A stretch of DNA of 64,000 nucleotides from Vibrio cincinnatiensis (lineage in GTDB: Bacteria; Pseudomonadota; Gammaproteobacteria; Enterobacterales; Vibrionaceae), in contig NZ_SGOM01000001.1 in the NCBI RefSeq assembly GCF_022113815.1, positions 578,684-642,683 of the forward strand, in the 5' to 3' direction. The translations under genes were made by a program, and so were the position numbers. Positions 1 to 9,184 of this stretch are shown one piece after another (position 1 is the stretch's first letter; each line of letters opens with the position of its first letter). The notes below the pieces were generated by a model. That model ran no database searches. It saw only the letters and a list, made by a program, of their open reading frames with translations, and had not been told where the DNA came from.

Positions 1-2
1 GC

Positions 3-110
3 CCTCATCACGAATCACGTGATTGGAGCGAATTCATAGTGCCCATATTTTTATCATCAGTCGAACAAAGAAATATGGCATCTTCACCCATGTCGTTCTT
101 TAACTCATGA
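3..110 (+). CDS. Possible 3' end of an upstream gene (partial)
   Basis: An open frame enters from the left edge and stops with TGA at 108-110, 12 bases before the Hsp70 start, and the Hsp70 ribosome binding site overlaps its stop. That spacing fits the last codons of a co-transcribed upstream gene. A second frame also enters from the edge and stops with TAG at 37-39, so which frame is coding is not settled. In related bacteria a DUF2760 gene and a shorter Hsp70 often sit upstream of this long Hsp70, from memory; too little sequence remains to say which it is. Confidence 0.35.
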   Translation, partial: PHHESRDWSEFIVPIFLSSVEQRNMASSPMSFFNS

Positions 111-122
111 AAGGTATGTCTT

Positions 123-2930
123 ATGGGCTCTCCTCGTTTTTTGGTCGGTATTGACTTGGGCACGACCAATACCGTCGTTGCCTTCTGTGAAATCACCGAC
201 AATCTGTCACAATCTGAAATCACGTTATTTCCTATTGATCAATTGGTGGGGCCTGGTGAAGTGGTCCGTAAACCTTTACTCCCTTCTTTTCGTTACCACC
301 CGGCTCACGGACAAGTTGCTTACTCTGACCTCATCTTACCTTGGAAACATCAAGCCGTTGAGGGAGATATTGAACCGGTGATTATCGGTGAATGGGCACG
401 AGAATTAGGCTCAAAAGTTGCGGGACGCCAAGTATCCAGCGCTAAAAGTTGGTTATCTCACCAAGCGGTGGATCGCCGTGCGAACATATTACCGTGGGCA
501 GGCACGGATGATGTTGAAAAAGTCTCCCCCGTCATTGCTAGTGCCAGTTATCTTAACCATATCCGTCAAGCTTGGAACTATCGCCACCCGAGTGACCCAT
601 TAGAAAATCAAGAAGTCGTCGTGACCGTTCCTGCCTCTTTCGATGAAACGGCTCGAAAACTGACGATCGAAGCCGCAGCACTGGCTGGGCTAAAAAAAAT
701 ACTGCTGTTAGAAGAACCACAAGCGGTTTGCTACGATTGGTATGCCCGACATCACAACACCGCACATCAAGAGCTGCAAACACTGCCTCTCATCTTAGTC
801 TGCGATGTAGGAGGCGGTACAACGGACTTGAGCTTGATCGAAGCACAGTTTCAACAAGGTGAACTAGCGCTCAATCGTATTGGTGTCGGGGAGCATTTGA
901 TGCTCGGAGGAGATAACCTTGACCTTGCATTAGCTCATCTCGCAGAGCAGCGACTAAACCAAACCCAAAAATTGAATGCGGCCAACTTAACGAAACTCAT
1001 CCAACAAACTCGTAAGGCGAAAGAAAATCTGCTGACGTCGAATGCACCACAAGAGGTGAAAATTACGATGCTTGGTAGCGGCTCAAAACTGCTGGGGGGT
1101 ACAAAAAGCATTCCACTGAGCCAGAAAGAAGTTCACCACATTACTTTGGATGGATTCTTTCCTTTAACGGATTTTTCACAACACCCAGATAAGCGGCGAA
1201 GTGCAATGGTTGAATTTGGCCTGCCTTATGTGGCTGATCCTGCGATCAGTAAACATATTGCTGACTTTCTCCATCAACATCAGTCTGTGGCGATGACCGC
1301 TTTAGATCAGCAAGAACCAAACCAAGCTGCAATTCCCGTTGGCCTATTACTGAATGGGGGTCTGTTCAATAGTGAACTGATCACAAAACGCCTGTTACAA
1401 CTGCTAGAAAACTGGCGACAATCGCCCATTACCTTACTCGATAACCCACATCCTGACTGGTCAGTAGCCCTTGGTGCAGTAGCCTTTGCTAAAGCTCGCC
1501 GAGGTGCGCAACTGAAAATTGGCGGAGGCGCTGCCCGCTCTTATTTTCTACATCTACAAGAAAAAAATAAAATGGGTAATGCGCTTTGCCTTCTTGCCAA
1601 AGGGACTGAGGAAGGACAGGAAATCCGCTTAACAGGCCGACGATTCTCATTAACACTAGGAGAACCCGTACGTTTTAACTTGCTCACCTCAACACATGAC
1701 ACGATAGCGCAAGATACCGCGATTCAAAATGGCGTAGTGGTTAAGGTAGATCCGGATCTATTTGCTCCTCTTCCTCCCTATATTGTTACCTTAGACAGTG
1801 AAGGCGCAAAGCTTGAGGCAAACCAGAAAGAGCGGGTTACCGTTCAGCTTGCCTCTCAATTAACCGAAGTCGGTACTTTAAAACTTGAATGCGTCAGCAT
1901 CGACGACGATCAAAAACGCTGGGCTTTAGAGTTTGAGGTACGTAACCAAAAGGCACAAGCAACTGAACCCGTCGCTCACTCCCCTCACCTCGTAGAGTGT
2001 CAAGCTCTGATCTCTCGCCTCTACAGTGGTAATAAAAAAAGCAGTGAAGGTCATGAGATTAAAACACTTGCCAAAGATCTCGAAAAAAGATTAGGGAAAC
2101 GCGATGAATGGGATTTCATTACTCTACGTCAATTGTTTGATACCTTAGCACAAGGACGTAAACGTCGTCGTCGCTCAGAACAGCATGAAAAAAATTGGCT
2201 ACGCTTAGCCGGTTTTACTCTCCGCCCCGGTTTTGGTGATGCCACCGACTCATGGCGTATCGAACAAGTGTGGGGGCTTTATCAACAAGGCATTCAATTT
2301 CAAAATCATCAAGGTTGGAGTGATTGGTGGGTTTTCTGGCGTCGTATTGCCGGAGGGCTCAATCAAGAACAACAGGAAACAATTCTAGCGGATATCGCTA
2401 AATACCTTCATCCGAGCGCAGCGAAAAATCCACAAACAGTGAAAGCAGCTCAAGAGATGGGATACGAAGCCATGGTTCGCCTTGCTGCCTCTCTCGAACA
2501 TTTAGAGGTAGAAGATAAAAAACTGTTGGCCCATTGGTTCTTAAATAAAGCTTGCCATCATCATCAATTTGAACAAGCCCACTGGTGGGCAGTCGGACGA
2601 TTGGCCTCTCGGACTCCGCTTTACGCTAGCCAACACACGGTCATTCCACGAGACATCGTCGAACAATGGTTACCGACATTGCTCGCTCAAGATTGGCAAC
2701 GTGAACCGATGATCGCTTTTGCTTGTGTGATGATTTGCCGTAAGACTGGAGATAGAACGCTGGATATTCGAGACGATGTGCGCCAACAAGTCACAGATCA
2801 GCTAAAACAGTGTAAAGCACCAACATCATGGATCCATTTAATGGAGAACCGTTGTGAATTATCAGCAGGTGAATCAAAACGAATATTTGGTGATGCTTTA
2901 CCAAGCGGACTCATATTATTAAGTCATTAA
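123..2930 (+). CDS. Long Hsp70-family (DnaK-like) chaperone-type ATPase
   Basis: The 935-residue protein starts with an Hsp70/actin-fold nucleotide-binding domain. Phosphate loop 1 is VGIDLGTTNTVVAF near residues 8-21 and phosphate loop 2 is CDVGGGTTDLSL near residue 225. It is about 300 residues longer than DnaK. The region after residue ~490 lacks an obvious canonical substrate-binding domain and carries a Trp- and Arg-rich helical C-terminal part, which I recall as the DUF3731 type. A GAAAGG motif at 109-114 supports the ATG at 123. The likely role is an ATP-dependent chaperone or scaffold in the cytoplasm; its client is unknown. It is probably co-transcribed with the gene ending at 110. 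No J-protein or GrpE gene is adjacent. Confidence 0.85.
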   Translation: MGSPRFLVGIDLGTTNTVVAFCEITDNLSQSEITLFPIDQLVGPGEVVRKPLLPSFRYHPAHGQVAYSDLILPWKHQAVEGDIEPVIIGEWARELGSKVAGRQVSSAKSWLSHQAVDRRANILPWAGTDDVEKVSPVIASASYLNHIRQAWNYRHPSDPLENQEVVVTVPASFDETARKLTIEAAALAGLKKILLLEEPQAVCYDWYARHHNTAHQELQTLPLILVCDVGGGTTDLSLIEAQFQQGELALNRIGVGEHLMLGGDNLDLALAHLAEQRLNQTQKLNAANLTKLIQQTRKAKENLLTSNAPQEVKITMLGSGSKLLGGTKSIPLSQKEVHHITLDGFFPLTDFSQHPDKRRSAMVEFGLPYVADPAISKHIADFLHQHQSVAMTALDQQEPNQAAIPVGLLLNGGLFNSELITKRLLQLLENWRQSPITLLDNPHPDWSVALGAVAFAKARRGAQLKIGGGAARSYFLHLQEKNKMGNALCLLAKGTEEGQEIRLTGRRFSLTLGEPVRFNLLTSTHDTIAQDTAIQNGVVVKVDPDLFAPLPPYIVTLDSEGAKLEANQKERVTVQLASQLTEVGTLKLECVSIDDDQKRWALEFEVRNQKAQATEPVAHSPHLVECQALISRLYSGNKKSSEGHEIKTLAKDLEKRLGKRDEWDFITLRQLFDTLAQGRKRRRRSEQHEKNWLRLAGFTLRPGFGDATDSWRIEQVWGLYQQGIQFQNHQGWSDWWVFWRRIAGGLNQEQQETILADIAKYLHPSAAKNPQTVKAAQEMGYEAMVRLAASLEHLEVEDKKLLAHWFLNKACHHHQFEQAHWWAVGRLASRTPLYASQHTVIPRDIVEQWLPTLLAQDWQREPMIAFACVMICRKTGDRTLDIRDDVRQQVTDQLKQCKAPTSWIHLMENRCELSAGESKRIFGDALPSGLILLSH

Positions 2931-3032
2931 AAGTTACTTGGGCATGGGGGGGTATTCAGTGTAGAATAGCTCTCCGCGCTCGATATACCATAATAATCTT
3001 CCACGAGTGTTCGTTGTTTGGCTAGGTCAGTA

Positions 3033-3060
3033 TTAACGTATTTCAAAACCCGATTATAAA
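3033..3060 (+). promoter_or_regulatory. Possible sigma70 promoter for the 3119 gene
   Basis: TTAACG at 3033-3038 and TATAAA at 3055-3060 are 16 bases apart and lie about 60 bases upstream of the next start codon. This is a sequence match only; the -35 hexamer is weak. Confidence 0.35.
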
Positions 3061-3118
3061 AAAATACAGGGTAAGATGTATTGGTCGTTAGATAGACTTA
3101 CTGGATCATCGTATTACT

Positions 3119-3667
3119 ATGACGCAAGATAAATTTATGCATATATTCCGCCTACCGGGGTCGATCCAAGTTCGTATTGCAAAATGGCAAGCGACCTTTC
3201 GTGGGACATCAGATATTGTTTTACATGAAGCCATTATACTGCGTAATAAACAGTATAAAAAAAACTCGTTTTTACCGAAAGGCTGGTGTTTAACGCCATT
3301 TACTGAACAAGATATTTCGATAACGCATCACGGTCGCTATATTCAAACGACTATGCTGACCATGATCGATAGAAAAGTTGCCTACAAGCGAGTGTATCTC
3401 TCGCGGCTTCCACTTGAACAGGCTGAACCCGCTTTACGAGCTTTTAAACAAGAATGGATGAAACAGTATAATTTGGTGGTCAATGAGTATAACCAAATTA
3501 AGAAGAAAGAATTTATGCGTTATGCTTATGAAGAGGTTGATACACTTTATCCTTCTATCCCTAAAGGGAGTTTTGATAAAACTTTGTGGAATCAGTTGGT
3601 TAAATCAAAACTCAGCCATATTAAAAAGCCCAAAAATCCTTATTACGTAGTTAACGCAGACTTTTAA
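3119..3667 (+). CDS. Hypothetical protein, 182 residues
   Basis: I do not recognise this protein. It is basic, lysine- and tyrosine-rich, has no signal peptide or membrane segment, and looks cytoplasmic. Residues ~70-125 alternate short strands with one amphipathic helix, a pattern vaguely like AP2/integrase-type DNA-binding modules, but no signature motif is present and I would not name it on that basis. The ATG at 3119 has no good ribosome binding site; an internal ATG at 3137 is an alternative. The gene stands alone, behind a possible promoter at 3033-3060. Its stop codon overlaps the stop codon of the convergent small membrane protein gene. Confidence 0.6.
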   Translation: MTQDKFMHIFRLPGSIQVRIAKWQATFRGTSDIVLHEAIILRNKQYKKNSFLPKGWCLTPFTEQDISITHHGRYIQTTMLTMIDRKVAYKRVYLSRLPLEQAEPALRAFKQEWMKQYNLVVNEYNQIKKKEFMRYAYEEVDTLYPSIPKGSFDKTLWNQLVKSKLSHIKKPKNPYYVVNADF

Positions 3668-3864
3668 CACATCATTAAGCTTTCACTCATCAACCGGTAG
3701 AAGGAAGCGACTTCTGTGCTACGCCAATAAAAATAACCTGAAGCGATCATGGCTGCGAGCACTAAGATCCCAACAACAATAAATTTTCTCACCCTGTTTG
3801 GTACATTTTGCATTTCCATCCCCTTAAGCTCATGAATGGGAGACGTTACTGGTTTCCCACTCAT
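3664..3864 (-). CDS. Small single-pass membrane protein, hypothetical
   Basis: A 66-residue protein has one clear transmembrane segment (about residues 29-47, FIVVGILVLAAMIASGYFYW) preceded by a basic stretch, NRVRK, which suggests N-in topology. The ATG at 3864 is preferred over an upstream TTG at 3879 because AGGA lies 7 bases before it. No family is recognised. It is convergent with the 182-residue hypothetical gene and their stop codons overlap by four bases. The strong ribosome binding site and membrane segment argue that it is real, but conservation was not tested. Confidence 0.5.
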   Translation of the reverse strand: MSGKPVTSPIHELKGMEMQNVPNRVRKFIVVGILVLAAMIASGYFYWRSTEVASFYRLMSESLMMC

Positions 3865-4033
3865 TAATTCATCCTGCAAGTTAATGAAGGAAAGAGAATC
3901 AAGATTACTTATAGTTTAGACAGAAATACTCAAAGAGAATATGGAAAATAATGTAGCGGGATAAAAATGAACCTCCACCTAACAAAAAGAATGGATAAAT
4001 ACGTTCTCTTCGCTGTTGTCGAGGCACTAAAAT

Positions 4034-4065
4034 TTTACGCCCCACTCTTCATCATAGGGCGTAAA
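4034..4065 (-). terminator. Probable terminator after the 74-residue gene
   Basis: TTTACGCCC at 4034-4042 pairs with GGGCGTAAA at 4057-4065, a 9 bp stem. On the minus strand it is followed by AAATTTTAG, a short U tract. It lies just after the stop of the minus-strand gene ending at 4070. Confidence 0.5.
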
Positions 4066-4069
4066 GCAC

Positions 4070-4294
4070 TTAGTGTTTTATACCAGAAGGGTTATAGCTG
4101 AATTCTGTTTGTTTATAAATATCTGCCAGTTTTTTATCTTTTGCAGATTTAGTTTTACGTCGACGTTTAGGTTCAAACTCTTGTTCGACCTGCTTGAGGG
4201 TTTCTTCATGATTTTTTGCTGACTCAACAAATTCTGGGTCAGACATCGCCTGTTGGCGCAGGCGGTTAACTCGTTCTAATGTCTCCCATAACAT
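4070..4294 (-). CDS. Conserved-looking small basic coiled-coil protein, hypothetical
   Basis: A 74-residue, highly charged protein consists of a predicted N-terminal helix with heptad-like spacing (residues ~1-42), followed by a basic run, KRRRKTKSAKDKK. There is no signal peptide. An excellent ribosome binding site (AAGGAGG, 6 bases before the ATG) and a downstream hairpin support expression. I do not recognise a family. The gene follows queC on the same strand after a 117-base gap and could be transcribed with it or separately. Confidence 0.6.
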   Translation of the reverse strand: MLWETLERVNRLRQQAMSDPEFVESAKNHEETLKQVEQEFEPKRRRKTKSAKDKKLADIYKQTEFSYNPSGIKH

Positions 4295-4411
4295 AGATGA
4301 CCTCCTTTACCACTGGTTATACATCCAGCATAGTGCAGTTGGTTTCTTTGTCAAGCAAAAACACTGTTTTTACATACAGGAAAATGAATTATTTATCGTG
4401 ACGAACTTCCG

Positions 4412-5113
4412 CTATTGTTGATTTTTACTGGATTGCTTAGTAAGTAATGACTTCGTCCACACAGATCGGTCCGCTAAATATTGCTCTAATCCTGCTTTTC
4501 GCAAATCACAAGATGGGCAATCGCCACACCCATCACCCATGATTCCGTTATAACAAGTTAAGGTTTCATGCCGAATCAATTCCAATGCTTGATACTGATC
4601 GGCTAGAGCCCATGTTTCCGCTTTATTGAGCCACATTAAAGGCGTCCGAATGCTTAATGGTCTCGCCATTCCTTGAACAAGTGCATGATTCATCGCTTTT
4701 ACAAATTCATCTCGACAATCAGGGTAGCCAGAAAAATCGGTTTCACACACTCCGGTAATGATACTGTCAGCACCAATTTGGTAAGCATAAATACCCGCTA
4801 GGGTTAAAAAGAGAATATTACGTCCAGGTACAAAAGAGTTGGGTAAGCCGTTATCTTGCCGTTTATGCGAAACAGGAATATCATCACGCGTCAAAGAACT
4901 AATGGCCAACTCATTGAGCAAAGTCACATCCATCACTTTGTGCGCTTTCACACCTAATGTCGCGGCTAATTTTTGTGCCACCTCAATTTCCAACCGATGT
5001 CTCTGACCATAGTCAAATGTGATGGCATGTACTTCGTCGTACTCTTTTAGCGCTTGAACGAGACAGGTTGTTGAATCTTGTCCACCACTGAACACCACAA
5101 CGGCTTTATTCAT
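4412..5113 (-). CDS. queC: 7-cyano-7-deazaguanine synthase QueC
   Basis: QueC converts 7-carboxy-7-deazaguanine to preQ0 with ATP and ammonia, on the cytoplasmic route to queuosine in tRNA. The 233-residue protein has the PP-loop SGGQDST at residues 9-15 and a zinc site of four cysteines (C187, C196, C199, C202 in [16 protein letters not shown]). Length matches the family. An AGAGGA motif upstream of the ATG overlaps the queE stop, and the two genes are 11 bases apart, so they form an operon with queE first. Confidence 0.95.
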   Translation of the reverse strand: MNKAVVVFSGGQDSTTCLVQALKEYDEVHAITFDYGQRHRLEIEVAQKLAATLGVKAHKVMDVTLLNELAISSLTRDDIPVSHKRQDNGLPNSFVPGRNILFLTLAGIYAYQIGADSIITGVCETDFSGYPDCRDEFVKAMNHALVQGMARPLSIRTPLMWLNKAETWALADQYQALELIRHETLTCYNGIMGDGCGDCPSCDLRKAGLEQYLADRSVWTKSLLTKQSSKNQQ

Positions 5114-5124
5114 ATTGACATCCT

Positions 5125-5793
5125 CTATGCGATATTTAGGTATTTATGAGTTTGAATGGATAAGCGCCAATTACGGGCAATACAAGTTTCAATACACAAT
5201 TGAGTCGCTCGTGGCTTCTGGCTCAGTGGTTGTAAAGCGATGATCGTCGATACGGGCAACACTATTTGGCTTAATAAAGCCTCCAGTTGCTCGATATCTT
5301 TTTCCGTTCCCACTGGGTGCTTAATTTCATTAGCTCGCAGTAACGTCGACGTTAAAACAGGTAGTTTGCCTTTCATGGCAATTTTCGGTGAAACGGTCAC
5401 CCAAGTACGCTCACTGGCCTGAACCTCAAAAGTGCCACTGGTTTCAATTTGACATTGGCATCCAATCGCTTCAAATGCCAGTGTCAATGGCATAAGATCG
5501 TAAAAACACGGCTCTCCGCCAGTAATAACAATATGTTTGGCTGAAAACCCTTGCTGATGATATTGCGAAATAATTTCATCAGCAGACACCGAACACCATG
5601 TCGGGCTATCCCCCTGCTTCACGATGATTTGCTCCATACTGCGTTGATCTTGCTCGAACGCCTGCCAAGTCTGTTTAGTATCGCACCAAGCACAACCAAC
5701 CGGGCAATATTGCAAGCGAACAAAGACAGCGGGAACCCCAGTAAAGACGCCTTCGCCTTGAATGGTCTCAAATATTTCGTTTACTTTATACAA
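5125..5793 (-). CDS. queE: 7-carboxy-7-deazaguanine synthase QueE (radical SAM)
   Basis: QueE contracts the ring of 6-carboxy-tetrahydropterin to 7-carboxy-7-deazaguanine using S-adenosylmethionine and a [4Fe-4S] cluster. The cluster cysteines are C30, C34 and C37 in CPVGCAWC, and the N-terminus reads [15 protein letters not shown] as in E. coli QueE. There is no ATG at the 5' end. I chose TTG at 5793 because it gives the family-like start MYKVNEIF and AGG lies 9 bases upstream; another TTG at 5799 would add two residues. It is the promoter-proximal gene of queE-queC. Confidence 0.92.
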   Translation of the reverse strand: MYKVNEIFETIQGEGVFTGVPAVFVRLQYCPVGCAWCDTKQTWQAFEQDQRSMEQIIVKQGDSPTWCSVSADEIISQYHQQGFSAKHIVITGGEPCFYDLMPLTLAFEAIGCQCQIETSGTFEVQASERTWVTVSPKIAMKGKLPVLTSTLLRANEIKHPVGTEKDIEQLEALLSQIVLPVSTIIALQPLSQKPRATQLCIETCIARNWRLSIQTHKYLNIA

Positions 5794-6008
5794 GGTCAAC
5801 GGCCTAATCTATCGTTATCAATTTCAGGTCGCAGACCTTAATAGATGCGCTTCGTTAGGTCAATTTAAAACCGAGTGGATAAAAGAAAAAAACAGCTTCA
5901 TAATTTGAGCCAATGCTTGATTGTTGTACAAGGTTACTTTTAGTTTTCATAGAAAACGCGTATCTTGTCATGTTTTAATTGGTCTGATTCCATCACTTTA
6001 GGTAACAC

Positions 6009-6815
6009 ATGTATAAATTGATCGCTCTTGATATGGATGGCACCCTGCTTAATAGCCAGAAACAGATTTCACCACGTACCAAACAGGCCATTGCAAAAGC
6101 TCGGGAACAAGGAATTCACATCGTTCTTGCTTCTGGACGTCCGCTGGCTGGTATGCGCAGTAAATTGGAAGAGTTAAACCTCACTTCACAGGATGACTAC
6201 GTTCTCCACTACAATGGCTCCGTAGTACAGAACGTGGGGACCGGTGATATCATTTATCAGCAGATCCTTGATGGTCGCTCAGCGAAAATGGTCGCTCGCT
6301 TAGCCAAAGAACTAGGAGTGAATGCTCATGCATTCAGTCAGATTCATGGGCTTATTACCCCAAAAATCAGCCAATATACTGAAGTCGAAGCCACCATTAA
6401 TGATTTAACCATTACTGAGATGGATTTTGAACAATTAGAAGATGATCACCCGATTATTAAGGCCATGATAGTTGCAGAACCTGAAGCATTAACCGAAGCA
6501 ATCCGTCAACTACCCTCTTCATTACATCAAGATTATACCATCGTTCAAAGTGCAGCCTTCTTCCTTGAATTTCTGAATCCAAATAGCAACAAAGGTATCG
6601 GAGTCAAAGCGATAGCCGATCATTTAGGTATTCATGCCAACGAAGTGATCTGTATGGGGGATGCAGAAAATGATCACCATATGTTGCAGTATGCCGGGCT
6701 TGGCATTGCAATGGCAAATGCGATGGAAGAAACCAAGCAAATTGCCGATCATATTACCCTGAGTAACGATGAAGATGGCGTCGCCGTGGCGATTGAACAA
6801 TTTGCACTGCGCTAA
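6009..6815 (+). CDS. yidA: Cof-type HAD sugar-phosphate phosphatase, YidA-like
   Basis: This 268-residue cytoplasmic phosphatase belongs to the HAD superfamily, Cof/IIB branch. Motif I, DMDGT, is at residues 8-12, motif II is LASGRP near residue 40, and the GDAENDHHM loop near residue 217 supplies the metal-binding aspartates. It aligns along its length with remembered E. coli YidA, including the SAAFFLEFLNPNSNKG stretch. Such enzymes dephosphorylate sugar phosphates with broad specificity, so the substrate is not defined. AGGTAACAC precedes the ATG. The gene appears monocistronic, with a hairpin just downstream. Confidence 0.88.
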   Translation: MYKLIALDMDGTLLNSQKQISPRTKQAIAKAREQGIHIVLASGRPLAGMRSKLEELNLTSQDDYVLHYNGSVVQNVGTGDIIYQQILDGRSAKMVARLAKELGVNAHAFSQIHGLITPKISQYTEVEATINDLTITEMDFEQLEDDHPIIKAMIVAEPEALTEAIRQLPSSLHQDYTIVQSAAFFLEFLNPNSNKGIGVKAIADHLGIHANEVICMGDAENDHHMLQYAGLGIAMANAMEETKQIADHITLSNDEDGVAVAIEQFALR

Positions 6816-6829
6816 CAGGAACAAAACGT

Positions 6830-6853
6830 AGGGTAACACAGTTTCGTTACCCT
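6830..6853. terminator. Hairpin between two convergent genes
   Basis: AGGGTAAC at 6830-6837 pairs with GTTACCCT at 6846-6853, an 8 bp stem with an 8-base loop, followed by the pyrimidine-rich TCTCTTCCTTG on the plus strand. It overlaps the last codons of the convergent siroheme gene. It is plausible as a terminator for yidA, but the U tract is imperfect. Confidence 0.4.
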
Positions 6854-7785
6854 TCTCTTCCTTGTTTTAAAACCCGTTCTTGTCCTTGTAATAACAAGTA
6901 CTCATGCTTATCAGCAGACACCAATACTACGACTTTTTGCTCGGCTTGTTTCGCTGTAGCTAGGCGCTCACTCAATTGCGCAGGATGATGAAAACTCTCT
7001 CGCTCAGCATCTCGCCGACAAAGATCAATGTAGCCATAAGGGCATGTTTGTTCAAATAAAACCAATTCGGCTTGCTGCATATAACGCAACGCTTTCAGAG
7101 GTAAGAGCTCAACATCTGTACCATATTCGATCCAAACCACCTCACCCCGTTCATCTACTTCTTCTGTGAGCGCGACTCGATAACACTGCTCTAAGGCTTC
7201 ACGACTTGTCGCATTTTTCACTGAACGTTGTGCAAAAAAATGTTCCCAAAATTTACGCCTTAGCTCAACGGTGGGTAAATATTCTTTAATCGAATTGCGT
7301 TTCGATGCCCCAAAATCCGCCAATAAATCAAGATTTTGAGGTAAAACCGTTTCCAGTGTTTCACGAACATTACGGATTAATACCGGAGAAGCTCCACCAC
7401 TGGAAATCGCAATCTGAATGCGTCCTCTCTCTAAGATAGAAGGAGTAATAAAATCACAATAGGGTTGGTCATCAACCACGTTCACTAAAATACCTGCCGC
7501 TGTAGCATCACGATACACTTGATGATTAAGTTCAGGGTTATCGGTTGTCGCCCACACCTGGCGATACTCTTTTGTAACATACTGTGAGGAGTAGAAATTT
7601 TTTACCCACTGACAACACCCTTGTTCAACCCACGCTTGAATGGGTGAAACAATTTGCGGAGAGACGAGCGTAACCTGTGCGCCGGCACGTAGCAGGGCTT
7701 CAACTTTTCGGCATGCGACTTCACCTCCACCAACGACCAATACCGCTTTATTCAGCAAATCAAGAAATAGAGGGAAATAACGCAT
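6847..7785 (-). CDS. Siroheme synthase CysG-like: precorrin-2 dehydrogenase/ferrochelatase with truncated SUMT-like tail
   Basis: Residues ~1-205 match the N-terminal half of E. coli CysG, which oxidises precorrin-2 and inserts iron to make siroheme. The NAD-binding glycine loop VVGGGEVACRK, the NVVDDQPYCDF segment with the catalytic aspartate, and ISSGGASPVL are present. Residues ~206-312 still resemble the start of the uroporphyrinogen-III methyltransferase domain (LPLKALRYMQQAELVLFEQ, CRRDAER). However, the GAGPGD loop is lost and the domain ends after about 100 residues, so methylation is unlikely. The ATG at 7785 follows GGAG by 5 bases; an upstream frame to 7839 is less likely. 312 residues against 457 in E. 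coli CysG. Confidence 0.88.
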   Translation of the reverse strand: MRYFPLFLDLLNKAVLVVGGGEVACRKVEALLRAGAQVTLVSPQIVSPIQAWVEQGCCQWVKNFYSSQYVTKEYRQVWATTDNPELNHQVYRDATAAGILVNVVDDQPYCDFITPSILERGRIQIAISSGGASPVLIRNVRETLETVLPQNLDLLADFGASKRNSIKEYLPTVELRRKFWEHFFAQRSVKNATSREALEQCYRVALTEEVDERGEVVWIEYGTDVELLPLKALRYMQQAELVLFEQTCPYGYIDLCRRDAERESFHHPAQLSERLATAKQAEQKVVVLVSADKHEYLLLQGQERVLKQGREG

Positions 7786-8145
7786 TATGTCTCCACCTTT
7801 TAAACCGTTTAGAAGGTGCGACCAAAAAAGGTGCACCAAAAGAGAATATCATCAAATGATAAATAATTATTCACTAAATTTATCTTTGTTTATGGCTTTT
7901 TATTTCAAATAATAACCACATTTTAAATAATGAAATTAAGAGTGAGAAATTTACACTTTCTCTGCTCTGTTGCACCAAGATCGTTCCCAATTGCACTATT
8001 TACAACTAAGTAACATTTAGCCATGCTTATTCCAAGTCCAGTATCAATGTGCAACGACGATAACGACACTAAAAACGTACATTCACTAATAATAAAATTC
8101 ACCATTGAAGTGGGCTTACCACCGGATCAGACAGGAATAATTATC
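7786..8145. other. Divergent intergenic region between the siroheme gene and aapJ
   Basis: About 360 bases hold both divergent promoters. The centre (7855-7935) is very AT-rich. TATCAT at 7847-7852 and ATGATA at 7856-7861 form a small inverted repeat that could be a regulator site. The frame open from 8023 is only an upstream extension of aapJ with no sign of translation. No RNA gene is evident. Confidence 0.4.
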
Positions 8146-9174
8146 ATGGCAAATAAATTAACATTGATGACAACAATCATCGCAGTATCAACAAGCTTAA
8201 CCATAAATAATGCGCAAGCGGCGAGCAGTACTTTAGATAAAGTGTTAGCTCAGGGAAGTTTAAGTTGCGGAGTCAGTACTGGATTACCCGGTTTTTCTAA
8301 CCCTAATGCGAAGGGGGAATGGGAAGGAATTGATGTTGAATATTGTCAAGCTTTAGCGGCAGCAGTATTGGGGGACAAAAATAAGGTTAAATATGTTCCT
8401 CTGACAGCAAAAGAACGCTTTACCGCTCTACAGTCAGGTGAAATTGATGTGTTGTCGCGCAATACCACTTGGACATTACACCGTGATTCCGCACTGGGCC
8501 TGAATTTTGTTGGTACCAATTACTATGATGGCCAAGGTTTTATGATCAAAAAAGAGTTGGGAATTGAGAGCGCAAAAGATCTGGATGGAGCATCGGTGTG
8601 TGTCCAATCAGGAACGACAACCGAACTTAACCTTGCAGATTACTTTCGTAAAAATGGCATGAGTTATAAGCCAGTTGTTTTTGATACTGCAGCACAAACC
8701 GCACGAGGGTTTGATTCAGGCCGCTGCGATGCATTAACGACAGATCAATCCGGTTTGTATGCTCTGCGACTAAATTTATCTAAACCCGATTCCGCTACGG
8801 TTTTACCAGAAATCATTTCTAAAGAACCGCTAGGCCCAGTCGTGCGCCAAGATGACGATCGCTGGTTCAACATTGCCAAATGGACGCTTTTTGCCATGAT
8901 CAATGCTGAAGAATATGGCATCACCTCTACCAATATTGATCACATGCTTAAATCTGATAACCCTGATGTCAAACGCATTCTGGGTGTTGATGGGCCAAAA
9001 GGACAGGCTCTTGGTCTTCGTGACGACTGGGGGTATCAAATCATCAAACAAGTGGGCAACTATGGAGAAAGTTTTGAACGTACTGTAGGAAAAGGCTCTC
9101 CGTTACAAATTGCTCGTGGTGTTAACGCCCTATGGAATGAAGGTGGATTTATGTACGCTCCTCCTATCCGATAA
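8146..9174 (+). CDS. aapJ: General L-amino-acid ABC transporter, periplasmic binding protein AapJ
   Basis: The 343-residue precursor has a Sec signal peptide (hydrophobic core in residues 3-20, cleavage near NAQA-AS) followed by a family-3 solute-binding domain. Family stretches seen include LSCGVSTGLPGFS, FTALQSGEIDVLSRNTTWT, FDSGRCDALTTDQSGLYALR and DDWGYQIIKQVGNYGE. It binds polar L-amino acids in the periplasm and delivers them to AapQM-AapP. The ATG at 8146 is chosen over the longer open frame because AGGA lies 9 bases upstream and it begins the signal peptide. First gene of aapJQMP; a stable hairpin follows its stop. Confidence 0.93.
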   Translation: MANKLTLMTTIIAVSTSLTINNAQAASSTLDKVLAQGSLSCGVSTGLPGFSNPNAKGEWEGIDVEYCQALAAAVLGDKNKVKYVPLTAKERFTALQSGEIDVLSRNTTWTLHRDSALGLNFVGTNYYDGQGFMIKKELGIESAKDLDGASVCVQSGTTTELNLADYFRKNGMSYKPVVFDTAAQTARGFDSGRCDALTTDQSGLYALRLNLSKPDSATVLPEIISKEPLGPVVRQDDDRWFNIAKWTLFAMINAEEYGITSTNIDHMLKSDNPDVKRILGVDGPKGQALGLRDDWGYQIIKQVGNYGESFERTVGKGSPLQIARGVNALWNEGGFMYAPPIR

Positions 9175-9184
9175 TTCTCATGCT

